A stretch of 64,000 nt of DNA from Mesorhizobium sp. WSM4306 (GCF_007003975.1 NZ_VFTC01000006.1:163055-227054), one strand, 5' to 3'. Positions 55,936 through 64,000 are shown, numbered from the stretch's first letter. Translations and numbers: made by a program. Notes: generated by a model from the sequence alone, not told the origin.

Positions 55936-56202
55936 TCAGGCGAAGCGCAGCGCCGATTTGGCTTTTGCCTTGGCTGCCACCTCTTCGCGATTGCGCGGAT
56001 GATGGCTGGTTTCGAGCGAATGCAGCAATTCATGCGCCGATTCAGCGATCGCCTCGACGGCACGGTCGAAGGCCGCCTGGTTGCGCTGCGAGGGGCGCGT
56101 CGTTCCGCTCAATTTGCGCACGAACTGAAGGGCGGCGTCGCGGATCTCGTCGTGGGTTGCCGGCGGATCGAAATTGAACAGGGTCTTGATGTTTCTGCAC
56201 AT
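55936..56202 (-). CDS. DUF2277 protein
   Basis: The 88-aa protein reads MCRNIKTLFNFDPPATHDEI then RDAALQFVRKLSGTTRPSQR and AIAESAHELLHSLETSHHPR. This is the DUF2277 signature (MCRNI at the start, FVRK(L/V)SG). Soluble, mostly helical, of unknown function. AAGGAG lies about 9 bases before the ATG. It is 45 bases after xseB. Confidence 0.92.
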   Translation of the reverse strand: MCRNIKTLFNFDPPATHDEIRDAALQFVRKLSGTTRPSQRNQAAFDRAVEAIAESAHELLHSLETSHHPRNREEVAAKAKAKSALRFA

Positions 56203-56247
56203 GCTTGAACTCCTTACCTGCTTTCTCTGCCCGCCCCGTTTGACATA

Positions 56248-56499
56248 TTATTCCGCGTCGAGCGGCTCCGTTCCCACCGGCTTGCCGTCACGAGACAGCC
56301 TGATCTTCTCGACCTTGTCTTCAGCCGACTTCAGCAGCCGGTCGCAATGGGCCTTCAGCGCCTCGCCGCGTTCATAGATCCTGATCGACTGATCGAGCGG
56401 CACGTCGCCGCGTTCGAGATCGTCGACGATCTTTTCGAGCGCGTCGAGTGCCTGCTCGAAGCTCATCGCCTTGACGTCTTCATTTGCTTCGCCAGCCAT
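56248..56499 (-). CDS. xseB: Exodeoxyribonuclease VII small subunit
   Basis: The 83-aa protein has the family core [20 protein letters not shown] then [20 protein letters not shown]. It pairs with XseA (not in the window) to degrade single-stranded DNA. Its ATG is 3 bases after the HDAC-like gene stop, so the two are coupled. The xseB-dxs neighbourhood is conserved across proteobacteria. Confidence 0.95.
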   Translation of the reverse strand: MAGEANEDVKAMSFEQALDALEKIVDDLERGDVPLDQSIRIYERGEALKAHCDRLLKSAEDKVEKIRLSRDGKPVGTEPLDAE

Positions 56500-56502
56500 A
56501 CT

Positions 56503-57429
<927 letters not shown>

Positions 57430-57491
57430 GACCCGATATAGGCGCGCCCGGCCGCTTTGACCATGGTTTGGCGCCGCACTGTAGCGACGTT

Positions 57492-57548
57492 CAACAGGGA
57501 TTAAGCGGGGCAACAGGGATTAAGCGGGGCAACAGGGATTAGGCGGGT
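57492..57548. repeat. 19-bp tandem repeat, three copies
   Basis: The unit CAACAGGGATTAAGCGGGG occurs at 57492-57510 and 57511-57529 without change and at 57530-57548 with two changes. It starts 62 bases upstream of the HDAC-like gene start and ends 1 base before the stop codon of the membrane protein gene, so it may be a slipped duplication in the promoter of the HDAC-xseB operon. Confidence 0.85.
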
Positions 57549-57549
57549 T

Positions 57550-58533
57550 CTAGGTGTTGGGCGCCGGCTGGGTCCAGCGTGAGCCACCGAACGAGGCCGT
57601 GGCCTTTTCCTTGAGCTTTCGGAACTTGGACGACGCCTCGGCCAGCCGCTGGTCCCATTCCGCATTCGGCACCTGGCCTTCGATGGTCTTGAAATAGACC
57701 TGCATCAGGCAAGCGATGGCGAAGGGTTCGATGAAGGCTGCCTTGAAGGCCCAGGCCAGCAGGAGCGCCAGCACGAAGGCCCAGCCGCCGAGTTGCCCTG
57801 GTATGAACCACATGATGGCGGCGGCCGGCGCCAGCATCAGCAGGAAGATGACGAAGGAGACGCCCCACATGATGACAGCCAGCCAGACGGCGTTCTTGAC
57901 CATGGTCTTGCCGTTCTGAGCGTAGAGCACGACGCCTTGCCGCGCCGTCTCGAAGGGCGAAGACGAGTTGATGCGGATGTTGTAGCCGAGGATGATCTCG
58001 TCGACATAGGTCAGCGACAGGCGGATCACCGTGTTGATGAAAGCGACCAGGCCGCCGAGGCCCGGAACGGGCAGGAAAGCGGCGATGCCGCCGATCAGGC
58101 CGGTGATGGCCCGGATCGCGCCCTTGACCAGCTGGTCGACCACGAAAAGGATGTTGGCCTCGGCGAAACGCTCCTTCACCACATCCTTGGCGTAGGCGAT
58201 CTGGTCCTGGCCATTGGGAACGTCGCGGCCGTCGATCAGATGGACCATGACGGCGATATGGCCGGCCTTGACGACGTAGAGGATGTATTCGCGGATCCAA
58301 TAAAGCGCGATCGAAACGACGCCGCTGCCGACGATGCCGCCCCACAGCGCAAAGGACAGCGGCCCGTCGGGATCGGTGGAGATATGGCCGACACCATAGC
58401 CGACCGAGGCGCCGCTGCCGGTCGCCACGATATAGGCGAGCGTGATGCCGAAATAGACGATCATGCGAAAGACGATGAACGGCCATGTCCTGATCATGAT
58501 GGACACCGACCTGCCGATATCGAAATCCCACAT
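57550..58533 (-). CDS. Multi-pass membrane protein, unknown function
   Basis: The 327-aa protein has about six to eight hydrophobic segments, for example IMIRTWPFIVFRMIVYFGIT, WGGIVGSGVVSIALYWIREY, IRAITGLIGGIAAFLPVPGL and AFVLALLLAWAFKAAFIEPF. The conserved polar motifs are GRDVPNGQDQIAYAKDVVKE and FKTIEGQVPNAEWDQRLAEA. I recognise it as a widely conserved bacterial membrane protein without assigned role. The C-terminal tail is cytoplasmic and basic. GGGGAGATTCGGGC precedes the ATG. Confidence 0.82.
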   Translation of the reverse strand: MWDFDIGRSVSIMIRTWPFIVFRMIVYFGITLAYIVATGSGASVGYGVGHISTDPDGPLSFALWGGIVGSGVVSIALYWIREYILYVVKAGHIAVMVHLIDGRDVPNGQDQIAYAKDVVKERFAEANILFVVDQLVKGAIRAITGLIGGIAAFLPVPGLGGLVAFINTVIRLSLTYVDEIILGYNIRINSSSPFETARQGVVLYAQNGKTMVKNAVWLAVIMWGVSFVIFLLMLAPAAAIMWFIPGQLGGWAFVLALLLAWAFKAAFIEPFAIACLMQVYFKTIEGQVPNAEWDQRLAEASSKFRKLKEKATASFGGSRWTQPAPNT

Positions 58534-58625
58534 GCCCGAATCTCCCCTCAGAGATGGGTGGGGAGGATGAACCTGGGCCGAAAATTGTCAATCTCGGCAA
58601 ATGCCGGGTATTAGCTGGTGAGATT

Positions 58626-59234
58626 TCAGACCGGCTGCGAATCCTGCTTTTTGAGCAGCCCTTCAAGCAACTGCTTGAAGGCCGCCACCACGGTCTTCGA
58701 CGTCGCTTCGGGGTCGCTCGAATTGGCGATGCGCTGCGCCGCCTGGCTGCTGGCGCCGTTGATCAGCCGCGCGGCGGTTTCGGGATCGACGCCGGGGACG
58801 ACCATCCCCTCCTGCTGCAGGCTGGTCAGATGATCGGTCATTGAACCGACGCAGGCATTGGCATTCGGCCATTGCGCTGGATCGCCGAGCACGGCCGGGC
58901 CGTCGCGGAACATGATGCGCTGGATTTCCGGCTCCAGCGCCATTTCGATATAGGTTGTGCATTCGTCGACGAAATGCTGCCATCGGGTCGGCGCTTTCGA
59001 CGCGATCTCATTTATGCGAACCGCCATCTCGCCGTCTATTTCGGCAATGACCGCCTGCAGCAGCCCCTTCTTGTCACCGAAATGATGATAGAGCGCGCCG
59101 CGCGTCAGCCCGGCCGAGGCGGTGAAATCGTCCATCGAGGCTTCGGCATAGCCGATCGTGCCGAAAGCATGGCGGGCCGCCGTGATCAGCTTGGCACGCG
59201 TCTGCGCAATCATCTCCTTGCGGGGTCTGTGCAT
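58626..59234 (-). CDS. TetR-family repressor
   Basis: The 202-aa protein has the TetR HTH: AKLITAARHAFGTIGYAEAS, MDDFTASAGLTRGALYHHFG, DKKGLLQAVIAEIDGEMAVR. An alpha-helical ligand domain follows. It is divergent from an MFS gene and three palindromes of the form CATACGCATCGTATG lie between them, so it very probably represses both. ATG 59234 is preferred because the earlier in-frame start lies within the first palindrome. Confidence 0.93.
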   Translation of the reverse strand: MHRPRKEMIAQTRAKLITAARHAFGTIGYAEASMDDFTASAGLTRGALYHHFGDKKGLLQAVIAEIDGEMAVRINEIASKAPTRWQHFVDECTTYIEMALEPEIQRIMFRDGPAVLGDPAQWPNANACVGSMTDHLTSLQQEGMVVPGVDPETAARLINGASSQAAQRIANSSDPEATSKTVVAAFKQLLEGLLKKQDSQPV

Positions 59235-59251
59235 GGTTCTGGCCTTATTCA

Positions 59252-59266
59252 CATACGCATCGTATG
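59252..59266. promoter_or_regulatory. TetR operator O1
   Basis: CATACGCATCGTATG, a palindrome with six-base arms (CATACG / CGTATG) around a 3-base centre, lies 18 bases upstream of the TetR start codon. It is identical to the site at 59304. Confidence 0.85.
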
Positions 59267-59270
59267 CCAA

Positions 59271-59298
59271 TTGACATACGCAGCGTATGCACTATCTT
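59271..59298 (+). promoter_or_regulatory. Promoter of the MFS gene, overlapped by operator O2
   Basis: TTGACA (59271-59276) and TATCTT (59293-59298) have a 16-base spacer. The second palindrome (59275-59289) fills the space between -35 and -10, so repressor binding would exclude RNA polymerase. Confidence 0.75.
59275..59289. promoter_or_regulatory. TetR operator O2
   Basis: CATACGCAGCGTATG differs from the other two copies only in its central base. It lies between the -35 and -10 of the MFS promoter. Confidence 0.85.
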
Positions 59299-59303
59299 AC
59301 AAT

Positions 59304-59318
59304 CATACGCATCGTATG
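59304..59318. promoter_or_regulatory. TetR operator O3
   Basis: CATACGCATCGTATG, identical to O1, centred 29 bases after O2 and just downstream of the expected MFS transcription start. Confidence 0.85.
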
Positions 59319-59353
59319 TAATTGTTGAATTGGCCTTTGTCGAGGAGCCCGCA

Positions 59354-60577
59354 ATGCAAAACCCCTACGCCGAAATCTTTCGTGCCCCCGGAGCCAAGGG
59401 CTTTGCCACCGCCGGCTTCCTGGCGCGCCTGCCGATCGCCATGGCGCCGATCGGAATCGTGGCCATGCTGTCGCAAACGCATGGGGAATACTGGCTGGCC
59501 GGCGCCGTTGCGGCGACCTTCGCGCTGAGCAACGCTTTCGTGGCGCCGCAAATCTCAAGGCTGGTCGACCGGCTCGGCCAGACGCGGATCGTGGTTCCCA
59601 CCACCATCGTCACCGTGCTCGCCTTCGCCGTGCTGATTGCGGCCGCCAATCAGGACTGGCCGCTATGGACGCTGTTCGTGTCCGCCCTGGCGGCCGCTGC
59701 CATGCCCAGCATGCCGGCCATGGTGCGCGCGCGCTGGACCGAAATTTTTCGCGGCCGGCCGCAGATGAACACCGCTTTCGCCTTCGAGTCTGCGGCGGAC
59801 GAACTCGTCTACATCGCCGGGGCATCGCTGTCGGTGGGGTTGAGCGCCGCCCTCTTCCCGGAGGCTGGTGTTCTGGTGAGCACGCTGTTCCTCGCCATCG
59901 GTTCGACGGCTTTCATCCTGCAGCGTTCGACCGAACCGCAAGTCCGGCCTGTGGATCATGTCACGAGCGGCTCGGCAATCCGGCTGCGGCCAGTGCAGAT
60001 CATCACCTTTGCCCTGATCTTCGTCGGCGCCACCTTCGCCACGACGGAAGTGAGCACGGTGGCGATCACCAAGGAGCTCGGCCAGCCCGGCGCCGCCAGC
60101 CTCGTTATCGGCGTCTATGCGCTGGGATCGTTCGTGCTCGGCCTCGTCGTCGGCGCGCTCAATCTGAAGGCGCCGCTGCAACGCCAGCTCGCCATCGCGG
60201 TCGCCCTCGTCGCGCTCGGCACATTGCTGCCGCTCACCGCCAGCACCGTGCCGCTGCTGGCGGTGACGGTGTTCGTCAGCGGCGTTGCGATCTCGCCGAC
60301 CTTCATCACCGCTTTCGGCCTGATCGAGCGGCACGTGCCGGAAGCGATGCTGACCGAAGGCATCACCTGGGTGATGACCGGCATCGGCATCGGCATGGCG
60401 CTCGGCTCGTTTGCCGCTGGCGCCGTGGTGGACGAGTTCGGCGCCCGGAACGGGTTCTGGGTTTCGGTGGCGGCCGGAACTATCGCTCTGGTCACGGTGC
60501 TCGCCGGACAGCGCAGCCTGGCCACCCATGAATGCGAGCTGGACGGATGCGACGCGGCCGCCGTTCCTGCGGAATAG
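59354..60577 (+). CDS. Major facilitator superfamily transporter
   Basis: The 407-aa protein has 12 hydrophobic helices with the MFS loop PQISRLVDRLGQTRIVVPTT (motif A-like DRLGxTR) and a central charged loop around STEPQVRPVDHVTSG. The helices include LVIGVYALGSFVLGLVVGAL and GITWVMTGIGIGMALGSFAA. It resembles sugar- or drug-efflux-type MFS proteins controlled by TetR regulators; the substrate is unknown. GAGGAG lies 7 bases before the ATG. A hairpin terminator follows it. Confidence 0.93.
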   Translation: MQNPYAEIFRAPGAKGFATAGFLARLPIAMAPIGIVAMLSQTHGEYWLAGAVAATFALSNAFVAPQISRLVDRLGQTRIVVPTTIVTVLAFAVLIAAANQDWPLWTLFVSALAAAAMPSMPAMVRARWTEIFRGRPQMNTAFAFESAADELVYIAGASLSVGLSAALFPEAGVLVSTLFLAIGSTAFILQRSTEPQVRPVDHVTSGSAIRLRPVQIITFALIFVGATFATTEVSTVAITKELGQPGAASLVIGVYALGSFVLGLVVGALNLKAPLQRQLAIAVALVALGTLLPLTASTVPLLAVTVFVSGVAISPTFITAFGLIERHVPEAMLTEGITWVMTGIGIGMALGSFAAGAVVDEFGARNGFWVSVAAGTIALVTVLAGQRSLATHECELDGCDAAAVPAE

Positions 60578-60585
60578 AAGCACAC

Positions 60586-60614
60586 GCGTCCGGTTCAGCT
60601 CGCGGACCGGACGC
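60586..60614 (+). terminator. Hairpin after the MFS gene
   Basis: GCGTCCGGT (60586-60594) and ACCGGACGC (60606-60614) form a perfect 9-bp stem with an 11-base loop, followed by AGTTTCCTCC. It starts 9 bases after the MFS stop codon. Confidence 0.7.
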
Positions 60615-60640
60615 AGTTTCCTCCGAACAAGTCCGACTTG

Positions 60641-61063
60641 CTAGGACTGTTCAAGCCTGGTGCGAATCTCGTCCCCGTCAACAACGACAACAGGACTTCC
60701 CAGTGTCTCGACCATATCCGGATTCAGATGGGGTATGGTTTCGGCACGCCCGACCATCGGCGGACATTCTCCGGCGCAATAAACGACCGAGCTGCTGGCG
60801 CGCAAGATTTTCCACAACCCCTCGTAGAGGCGTGGATCATCAGGCGGCCGCGCGACCGTGAAGCCGGAACATCGTGAGGCGTCACCGGGATCCAGATTGA
60901 GATAGAGGTCAGCCGACGACGTGTCGTCATAGGTAACGACCCAGCATGAGAACTCAGGCTCACGCCTGGTGATGAACGGCGCGAAGGCTTCCTCGATAAT
61001 CGACGTGGGGAAGAAGCTCTCTTCGCCACCTTCAAAGCAATTGAGATATGCCTCGAAGCTCAT
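60641..61063 (-). CDS. Hypothetical cytoplasmic protein
   Basis: The 140-aa protein starts MSFEAYLNCFEGGEESFFPT and has FITRREPEFSCWVVTYDDTS, a Leu/Asp segment DLYLNLDPGDASRCSGFTVA, and YEGLWKILRASSSVVYCAGE. The compact acidic mix with several Cys and Trp resembles small immunity-like proteins, but this is only a feel and no family is claimed. GGAGG lies 7 bases before the ATG. It is convergent with the MFS gene and 18 bases from the ribB gene on the same strand. Confidence 0.75.
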   Translation of the reverse strand: MSFEAYLNCFEGGEESFFPTSIIEEAFAPFITRREPEFSCWVVTYDDTSSADLYLNLDPGDASRCSGFTVARPPDDPRLYEGLWKILRASSSVVYCAGECPPMVGRAETIPHLNPDMVETLGSPVVVVDGDEIRTRLEQS

Positions 61064-61081
61064 CTCAATGCCTCCAGCAGC

Positions 61082-62182
61082 CTAGATAATCTCGGTCTTT
61101 GCGATGTGTATGCCAAATCCTTCGAGGCCGACATAGTGGCGTTCGCGCGAGGCGATCAGGTTGATCGACGAAATGCCGAGATCCTTCAGGATCTGCGCGC
61201 CGAGGCCGATTTCGCGCCATTCGTTCTCGCGGCGGCGCGCCTCTTCGTGGTCCTCGCGGTCGGCGCTCTGCGGCCGCTTGCGCTCCTGATGAGCAACGCC
61301 GACGGAGCCCTCTCGGAGATAGACGATGACGCCGCGCTTGCGCTCGCCCATCGCCTTCATGATGCCGTCGAGCCGGTGGCTGGTGCCGAACACGTCGGTC
61401 ACCACATCCTCCGAATGCAGCCGCACCGGCACGTCCTCGCCGTCGCGGATATCGCCGAAAACGATGGCGACATGGTGCATGGAATCCCAGGGCAGCGTGT
61501 AGGTGAAAACCTGCGCCTTGCCGCCGAGCGTGTCGATTTCGGAGCAGGCGACGCGCTCGACCAGTGTCTCCTTGCGCTGCCGGTAGGCGATGAGATCGGC
61601 GACCGAAACCTGCTTGAGGCCGTGTTCTTCGGCGAAGGCCGCCACCTGCGGACCACGCTTGACGGTGCCGTCATCATTGACCAGTTCCGAAATCACGCCG
61701 ACCGGCGGCAGACCGGCGAGCTTGCATAGATCGACGGCCGCTTCGGTATGGCCCGAGCGCATCAGCACGCCGCCTTCGCGGGCGATCAACGGGAAGATGT
61801 GGCCGGGACGGACGAAATCCGAACCGCCGACATTGCCGTTGGCGAGGTTGCGCACGGTCAGCGTGCGATCGTCGGCCGAAATGCCGGTGGTGGTGCCATG
61901 CTTGAAATCGACGCTGACGGTAAAGGCGGTGGTGTGGGCGGAATCATTGTCGGCGACCATCGGCGACAGGTTCAGGCGCTTGGCCTCCTCGCGCGGCATC
62001 GGCGTGCACACGATGCCGGAGGTATGGCGGACGATGAAGGCCATTTTTTCCGGCGTGCAATGGACGGCGGCAACGATCAGGTCACCCTCATTCTCGCGCC
62101 CGTCATCGTCCATGACGACGACGATCTCGCCGCGCTCGAAGGCGCGCAGGGCTTCGACGATTTTCTTCTGGTCGTATGGCAT
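61082..62182 (-). CDS. ribBA: DHBP synthase with degenerate GTP cyclohydrolase II domain (RibB-RibA-like)
   Basis: The 366-aa protein has an intact RibB domain (about 1-200), MDDDGRENEGDLIVAAVHC and MRSGHTEAAVDLCKLAG, making 3,4-dihydroxy-2-butanone 4-phosphate for riboflavin. The C-terminal half aligns with RibA (HHVAIVFGDIRDGEDVPVRL, HSEDVVTDVFGTSHRLDGIM, REGSVGV) but lacks all three zinc cysteines of the SLRCDCG-type motif. It cannot be a normal GTP cyclohydrolase II, so riboflavin synthesis needs another RibA elsewhere. The weak ribosome-binding site is near a repeat element. It lies downstream of aroC, separated by a repeat-rich 106-base gap. Confidence 0.9.
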   Translation of the reverse strand: MPYDQKKIVEALRAFERGEIVVVMDDDGRENEGDLIVAAVHCTPEKMAFIVRHTSGIVCTPMPREEAKRLNLSPMVADNDSAHTTAFTVSVDFKHGTTTGISADDRTLTVRNLANGNVGGSDFVRPGHIFPLIAREGGVLMRSGHTEAAVDLCKLAGLPPVGVISELVNDDGTVKRGPQVAAFAEEHGLKQVSVADLIAYRQRKETLVERVACSEIDTLGGKAQVFTYTLPWDSMHHVAIVFGDIRDGEDVPVRLHSEDVVTDVFGTSHRLDGIMKAMGERKRGVIVYLREGSVGVAHQERKRPQSADREDHEEARRRENEWREIGLGAQILKDLGISSINLIASRERHYVGLEGFGIHIAKTEII

Positions 62183-62213
62183 GGAGTGCTCGCTTCGCTC
62201 GCAGGGAATAGGA

Positions 62214-62296
62214 ATTAGGCAGTAGGCAGTAGGGAAGAGAAAAGGCCGTGTCGGGCTGGCATGCTGCCTACTGCCTAATCCCTACTGCCTACTGCC
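62214..62296 (-). repeat. Competing inverted repeats between aroC and ribB
   Basis: Left arm 62214-62235 (ATTAGGCAGTAGGCAGTAGGGA) can pair either with 62264-62279 over 16 bases or with 62279-62296 over 18 bases. The two right arms share a TACTGCC periodicity. The aroC stop codon (62289-62291) lies within the second arm. The element resembles AGTAGGC repeats scattered in rhizobia. Confidence 0.8.
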
Positions 62297-63389
62297 TTCC
62301 CGTCTGTCCTCGATGCCGCAGATAATGATCGGCGACGGCGCAGGCAACCATGGCCTCGCCGATCGGCACGGCGCGGATGCCGACGCAGGGGTCGTGGCGG
62401 CCTTTGGTCATGACATCGACGTCGTTGCCGTCCTTGTCGATGGATTTGCGCGGCGTCAGGATCGACGAGGTCGGCTTGACGGCGAAACGGGCGACGATCG
62501 CCTGTCCGGTCGAGATGCCGCCCAAAATGCCGCCGGCATTGTTGGACAGGAAGACCGGCTTGCCGTCATTGCCCATGCGCATCTCGTCGGCATTCTGTTC
62601 GCCGGTGATGCGGGCGGCCTCGAAACCATTGCCGATCTCGACGCCCTTGACGGCGTTGATCGACATCAGGCCCGACGCAATGTCCTGGTCGAGCTTGGCA
62701 TAGATCGGCGCGCCGAGGCCGGCCGGCACACCGTCGGCGACGATCTCGATCACCGCGCCGACCGAGGAGCCAGACTTGCGGATGCCGTCGAGATAGCTGG
62801 TGAAGACCGGAACCGAGGCCGGATCCGGGGTGAAGAACGGGTTTTCGGCGTCGCCAATAAAATTCCAGTTCCAGTTGGCGCGGTCGATCGACTTCTCGCC
62901 CATCGAGACCAGCGCGCCGCGCACCACCATGCCGGGCACCACCTTGCGGGCGAGCGCACCCGCGGCCACCCTGGCTGCCGTCTCGCGCGCGGAAGAGCGG
63001 CCGCCGCCGCGATGATCGCGCACGCCGTATTTGACGTCATAGGTGTAGTCGGCGTGGCCGGGACGGTACTGGCGGGCGATCTCGCCATAGTCCTTGGAGC
63101 GCTGATCGACATTCTCGATCAGCATCGAGACCGGCGTACCGGTGGTGATCATCGTCTCGCCATCCTCGTCGAGGATGAAGCCTGACAGGATCTTCACTTC
63201 GTCCGGTTCGCGACGCTGGGTCACAAAACGTGACTGGCCGGGACGGCGCTTGTCGAGTTCGGCCTGGATTTCGGCCCGCGTGAAGCGGATGCCGGGCGGG
63301 CAGCCGTCGACGACGCAGCCGAGCGACGGGCCATGGCTTTCGCCCCAGGTGGTGACGCGGAACAGATGGCCGAACGTGTTGTGAGACAT
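62289..63389 (-). CDS. aroC: Chorismate synthase
   Basis: The 366-aa FMN-dependent enzyme makes chorismate from 5-enolpyruvylshikimate 3-phosphate. It has the three family signatures [39 protein letters not shown] and [19 protein letters not shown]. Length is normal. The last residues (GQTGRQ) are near the repeat that holds its stop codon. AGGGCA lies 8 bases before the ATG. It is followed on the same strand by the ribB gene. Confidence 0.97.
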   Translation of the reverse strand: MSHNTFGHLFRVTTWGESHGPSLGCVVDGCPPGIRFTRAEIQAELDKRRPGQSRFVTQRREPDEVKILSGFILDEDGETMITTGTPVSMLIENVDQRSKDYGEIARQYRPGHADYTYDVKYGVRDHRGGGRSSARETAARVAAGALARKVVPGMVVRGALVSMGEKSIDRANWNWNFIGDAENPFFTPDPASVPVFTSYLDGIRKSGSSVGAVIEIVADGVPAGLGAPIYAKLDQDIASGLMSINAVKGVEIGNGFEAARITGEQNADEMRMGNDGKPVFLSNNAGGILGGISTGQAIVARFAVKPTSSILTPRKSIDKDGNDVDVMTKGRHDPCVGIRAVPIGEAMVACAVADHYLRHRGQTGRQ

Positions 63390-63572
63390 GGATTTTGCCC
63401 TGCCCGGCAGCGGAACCGGATCAAGGGTGCCTTCTATTTGCGTTTTCCACAGCGGTCAAACTGTGATCCGGCGGTTTTAGTTTTGACACATTCGGTTGGT
63501 TTCTGCTCTCTTCCATCCGCCCGTTGAAAGCTCGCCGCCACCCGTGCAGGCGCAATGACAAAGAGGACGACG

Positions 63573-63827
63573 ATGCGTACCCTGATCGGCGCTGCTGCCG
63601 CCATGTTGCTGATTTCCACCGCCGCCTATGCCGGCCAGACCGAAGGCATGATCAAGAAGGTCGACAAGGACGCGCTGACGCTGACGCTGGAGGACGGAAA
63701 GTCTTACAAGCTCAACGCCGAGACCGATCTCGACTCGCTGAAGCCCGGCATGGATATCGTCATCGCCTATGACGTGACGAATGGCGAGAACGTCGTCACC
63801 GACATGGAACTGCCTGACACCGAATAA
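63573..63827 (+). CDS. DUF1344 secreted protein
   Basis: The 84-aa product starts MRTLIGAAAAMLLISTAAYA with a signal peptide. The mature part is the DUF1344 domain: GQTEGMIKKVDKDALTLTLE, DGKSYKLNAETDLDSLKPGM and VVTDMELPDTE. It is a small beta-rich periplasmic protein common in rhizobia, of unknown function. ATG 63573 is chosen because GAGGAC lies 5-7 bases upstream; an in-frame ATG 18 bases earlier has no site. Confidence 0.9.
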   Translation: MRTLIGAAAAMLLISTAAYAGQTEGMIKKVDKDALTLTLEDGKSYKLNAETDLDSLKPGMDIVIAYDVTNGENVVTDMELPDTE

Positions 63828-63837
63828 TATCCCCAGC

Positions 63838-63866
63838 AGACTTCGCTCGCTTCGCGAGCAAAGTCT
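63838..63866 (+). terminator. Hairpin after the DUF1344 gene
   Basis: AGACTTCGCTCG (63838-63849) pairs with CGAGCAAAGTCT (63855-63866) at 11 of 12 positions with a 5-base loop. It begins 11 bases after the stop codon. The tail TCGACAGATTTG is only weakly T-rich. Confidence 0.55.
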
Positions 63867-63879
63867 TCGACAGATTTGC

Positions 63880-63926
63880 GGGACAGCGCCCCCCTCTGTC
63901 CTGCCGGACATCTCCCCCACGAGGGG
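63880..63926. repeat. Rhizobial palindromic repeat, apparently truncated on the right
   Basis: The stretch CAGCGCCCCCCTCTGTCCTG, CCGGACATCTCCCCCACGAG, GGG is the left part of a common Mesorhizobium intergenic repeat. From memory the intact form continues GGGGAGAT and pairs with the CATCTCCCC arm. Here it stops and another sequence begins, suggesting insertion. Confidence 0.5.
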
Positions 63927-64000
63927 CCTGTTGCGTAGTTGGCTGGTTGTGATTCTCTGAGACGGAAGTTCGGAGGGAATCACAATGGCTGTGAAGCAGA
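63927..64000 (+). mobile_element. Probable left end of an insertion sequence (cut by window edge)
   Basis: Directly after the truncated repeat, the sequence CCTGTTGCGTAGTTGGCTGG leads to a 9-bp inverted repeat (TTGTGATTC at 63947-63955, GAATCACAA at 63977-63985). The inverted repeat encloses a strong CGGAGGG ribosome-binding site and leads to an ATG. This arrangement is usual for transposase starts. No right end is visible, so the family cannot be set. Confidence 0.4.
63985..64000 (+). CDS. Start of a probable transposase gene (partial)
   Basis: ATG GCT GTG AAG CAG encodes MAVKQ and runs off the window. CGGAGGG lies 7-8 bases before the ATG. The call as a transposase rests on the context (junction with a disrupted repeat, structured ribosome-binding site), not on protein similarity. 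Confidence 0.35.

Noticed and set aside
57492..57548. CRISPR-like array
   Set aside because: The three repeats are directly adjacent with no spacers and no cas genes are present.

Overview
The window is chromosomal DNA of an alphaproteobacterium of the order Rhizobiales, most likely Mesorhizobium or a close Phyllobacteriaceae relative. The reasons are the high-GC codon use, a CcrM-type adenine methyltransferase, the gene order ctaC-ctaD-ctaB-coxF-ctaG-ctaE-DUF983-SURF1-ispH-thrB-rnhA, an IalB-family protein, a bacterial transglutaminase-like cysteine protease, a RibB with a RibA-like tail, and several RIME-like palindromic repeats of the kind seen between rhizobial genes. Most of the window is conserved housekeeping sequence. 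Genus assignment is inference. Layout: 1-9 kb holds a truncated DUF1499 protein, an acyl-CoA ligase, a pentad-repeat protein, a DUF427 protein, a NodB-fold deacetylase, a GT9 glycosyltransferase, pyruvate phosphate dikinase and a VOC protein. A tRNA-Gln(TTG) with a clear promoter lies at 9.1 kb. It is followed by an accessory-looking stretch (9.2-11.4 kb) of small genes: a His-rich secreted peptide, a 77-aa and a 24-aa membrane protein, and an unknown protein. From 11.4 to 21.4 kb come a UDP-sugar epimerase, smc, a DsbA-like lipoprotein, a DciA-like protein, mutY, two HAD phosphatases and ccrM. From 21.4 to 23.8 kb is an ArsR-led run (ArsR, SRPBCC, VOC, small membrane protein, two DUF1801 proteins). 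From 24 to 31 kb are a lipoprotein, thrC, an M16 protease, an acetyltransferase and a membrane PAS-GGDEF-EAL protein. From 31 to 36 kb are AlgH, a DsbD-N-like protein, a peroxiredoxin, DUF2938, a ParDE-type toxin-antitoxin pair and a histidine phosphatase. From 35.9 to 45.3 kb is the minus-strand cytochrome aa3 oxidase and assembly cluster with ispH-thrB-rnhA at its distal end. A terminator and the 3' remnant of an L,D-transpeptidase gene sit in the middle of this cluster. From 45.6 to 52.8 kb are IalB, YbjN, TldD, a VapBC pair, a transglutaminase-like protease, an RNA uracil methyltransferase, TlyA and a GFA protein. From 53 to 58.5 kb are dxs, pirin, DUF2277, xseB, an HDAC-like deacetylase and a membrane protein. 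From 58.6 to 60.6 kb is a divergent TetR/MFS pair with three near-identical palindromes between them. From 61 to 64 kb are ribB(A), aroC and DUF1344, then the left end of what looks like an insertion sequence cut by the window edge. How the genes fit together: the cox cluster encodes the catalytic subunits (ctaC, ctaD, ctaE) and the heme A and copper insertion factors (ctaB, ctaG, SURF1). ispH and dxs are two steps of the MEP isoprenoid pathway, which supplies the farnesyl group used by ctaB. thrB and thrC are the last two steps of threonine synthesis and lie in separate operons. mutY, smc, the DciA-like gene and ccrM form a DNA-maintenance neighbourhood. I found no CRISPR array, prophage or large defence island. 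The signals most worth a second look are the three TetR operators, the competing hairpins in the leader of the His-rich peptide gene and between aroC and ribB, the uncharacterised pentad-repeat protein, the 24-aa membrane peptide, the ArsR/double-DUF1801 run, and RIME elements that intrude on gene ends.
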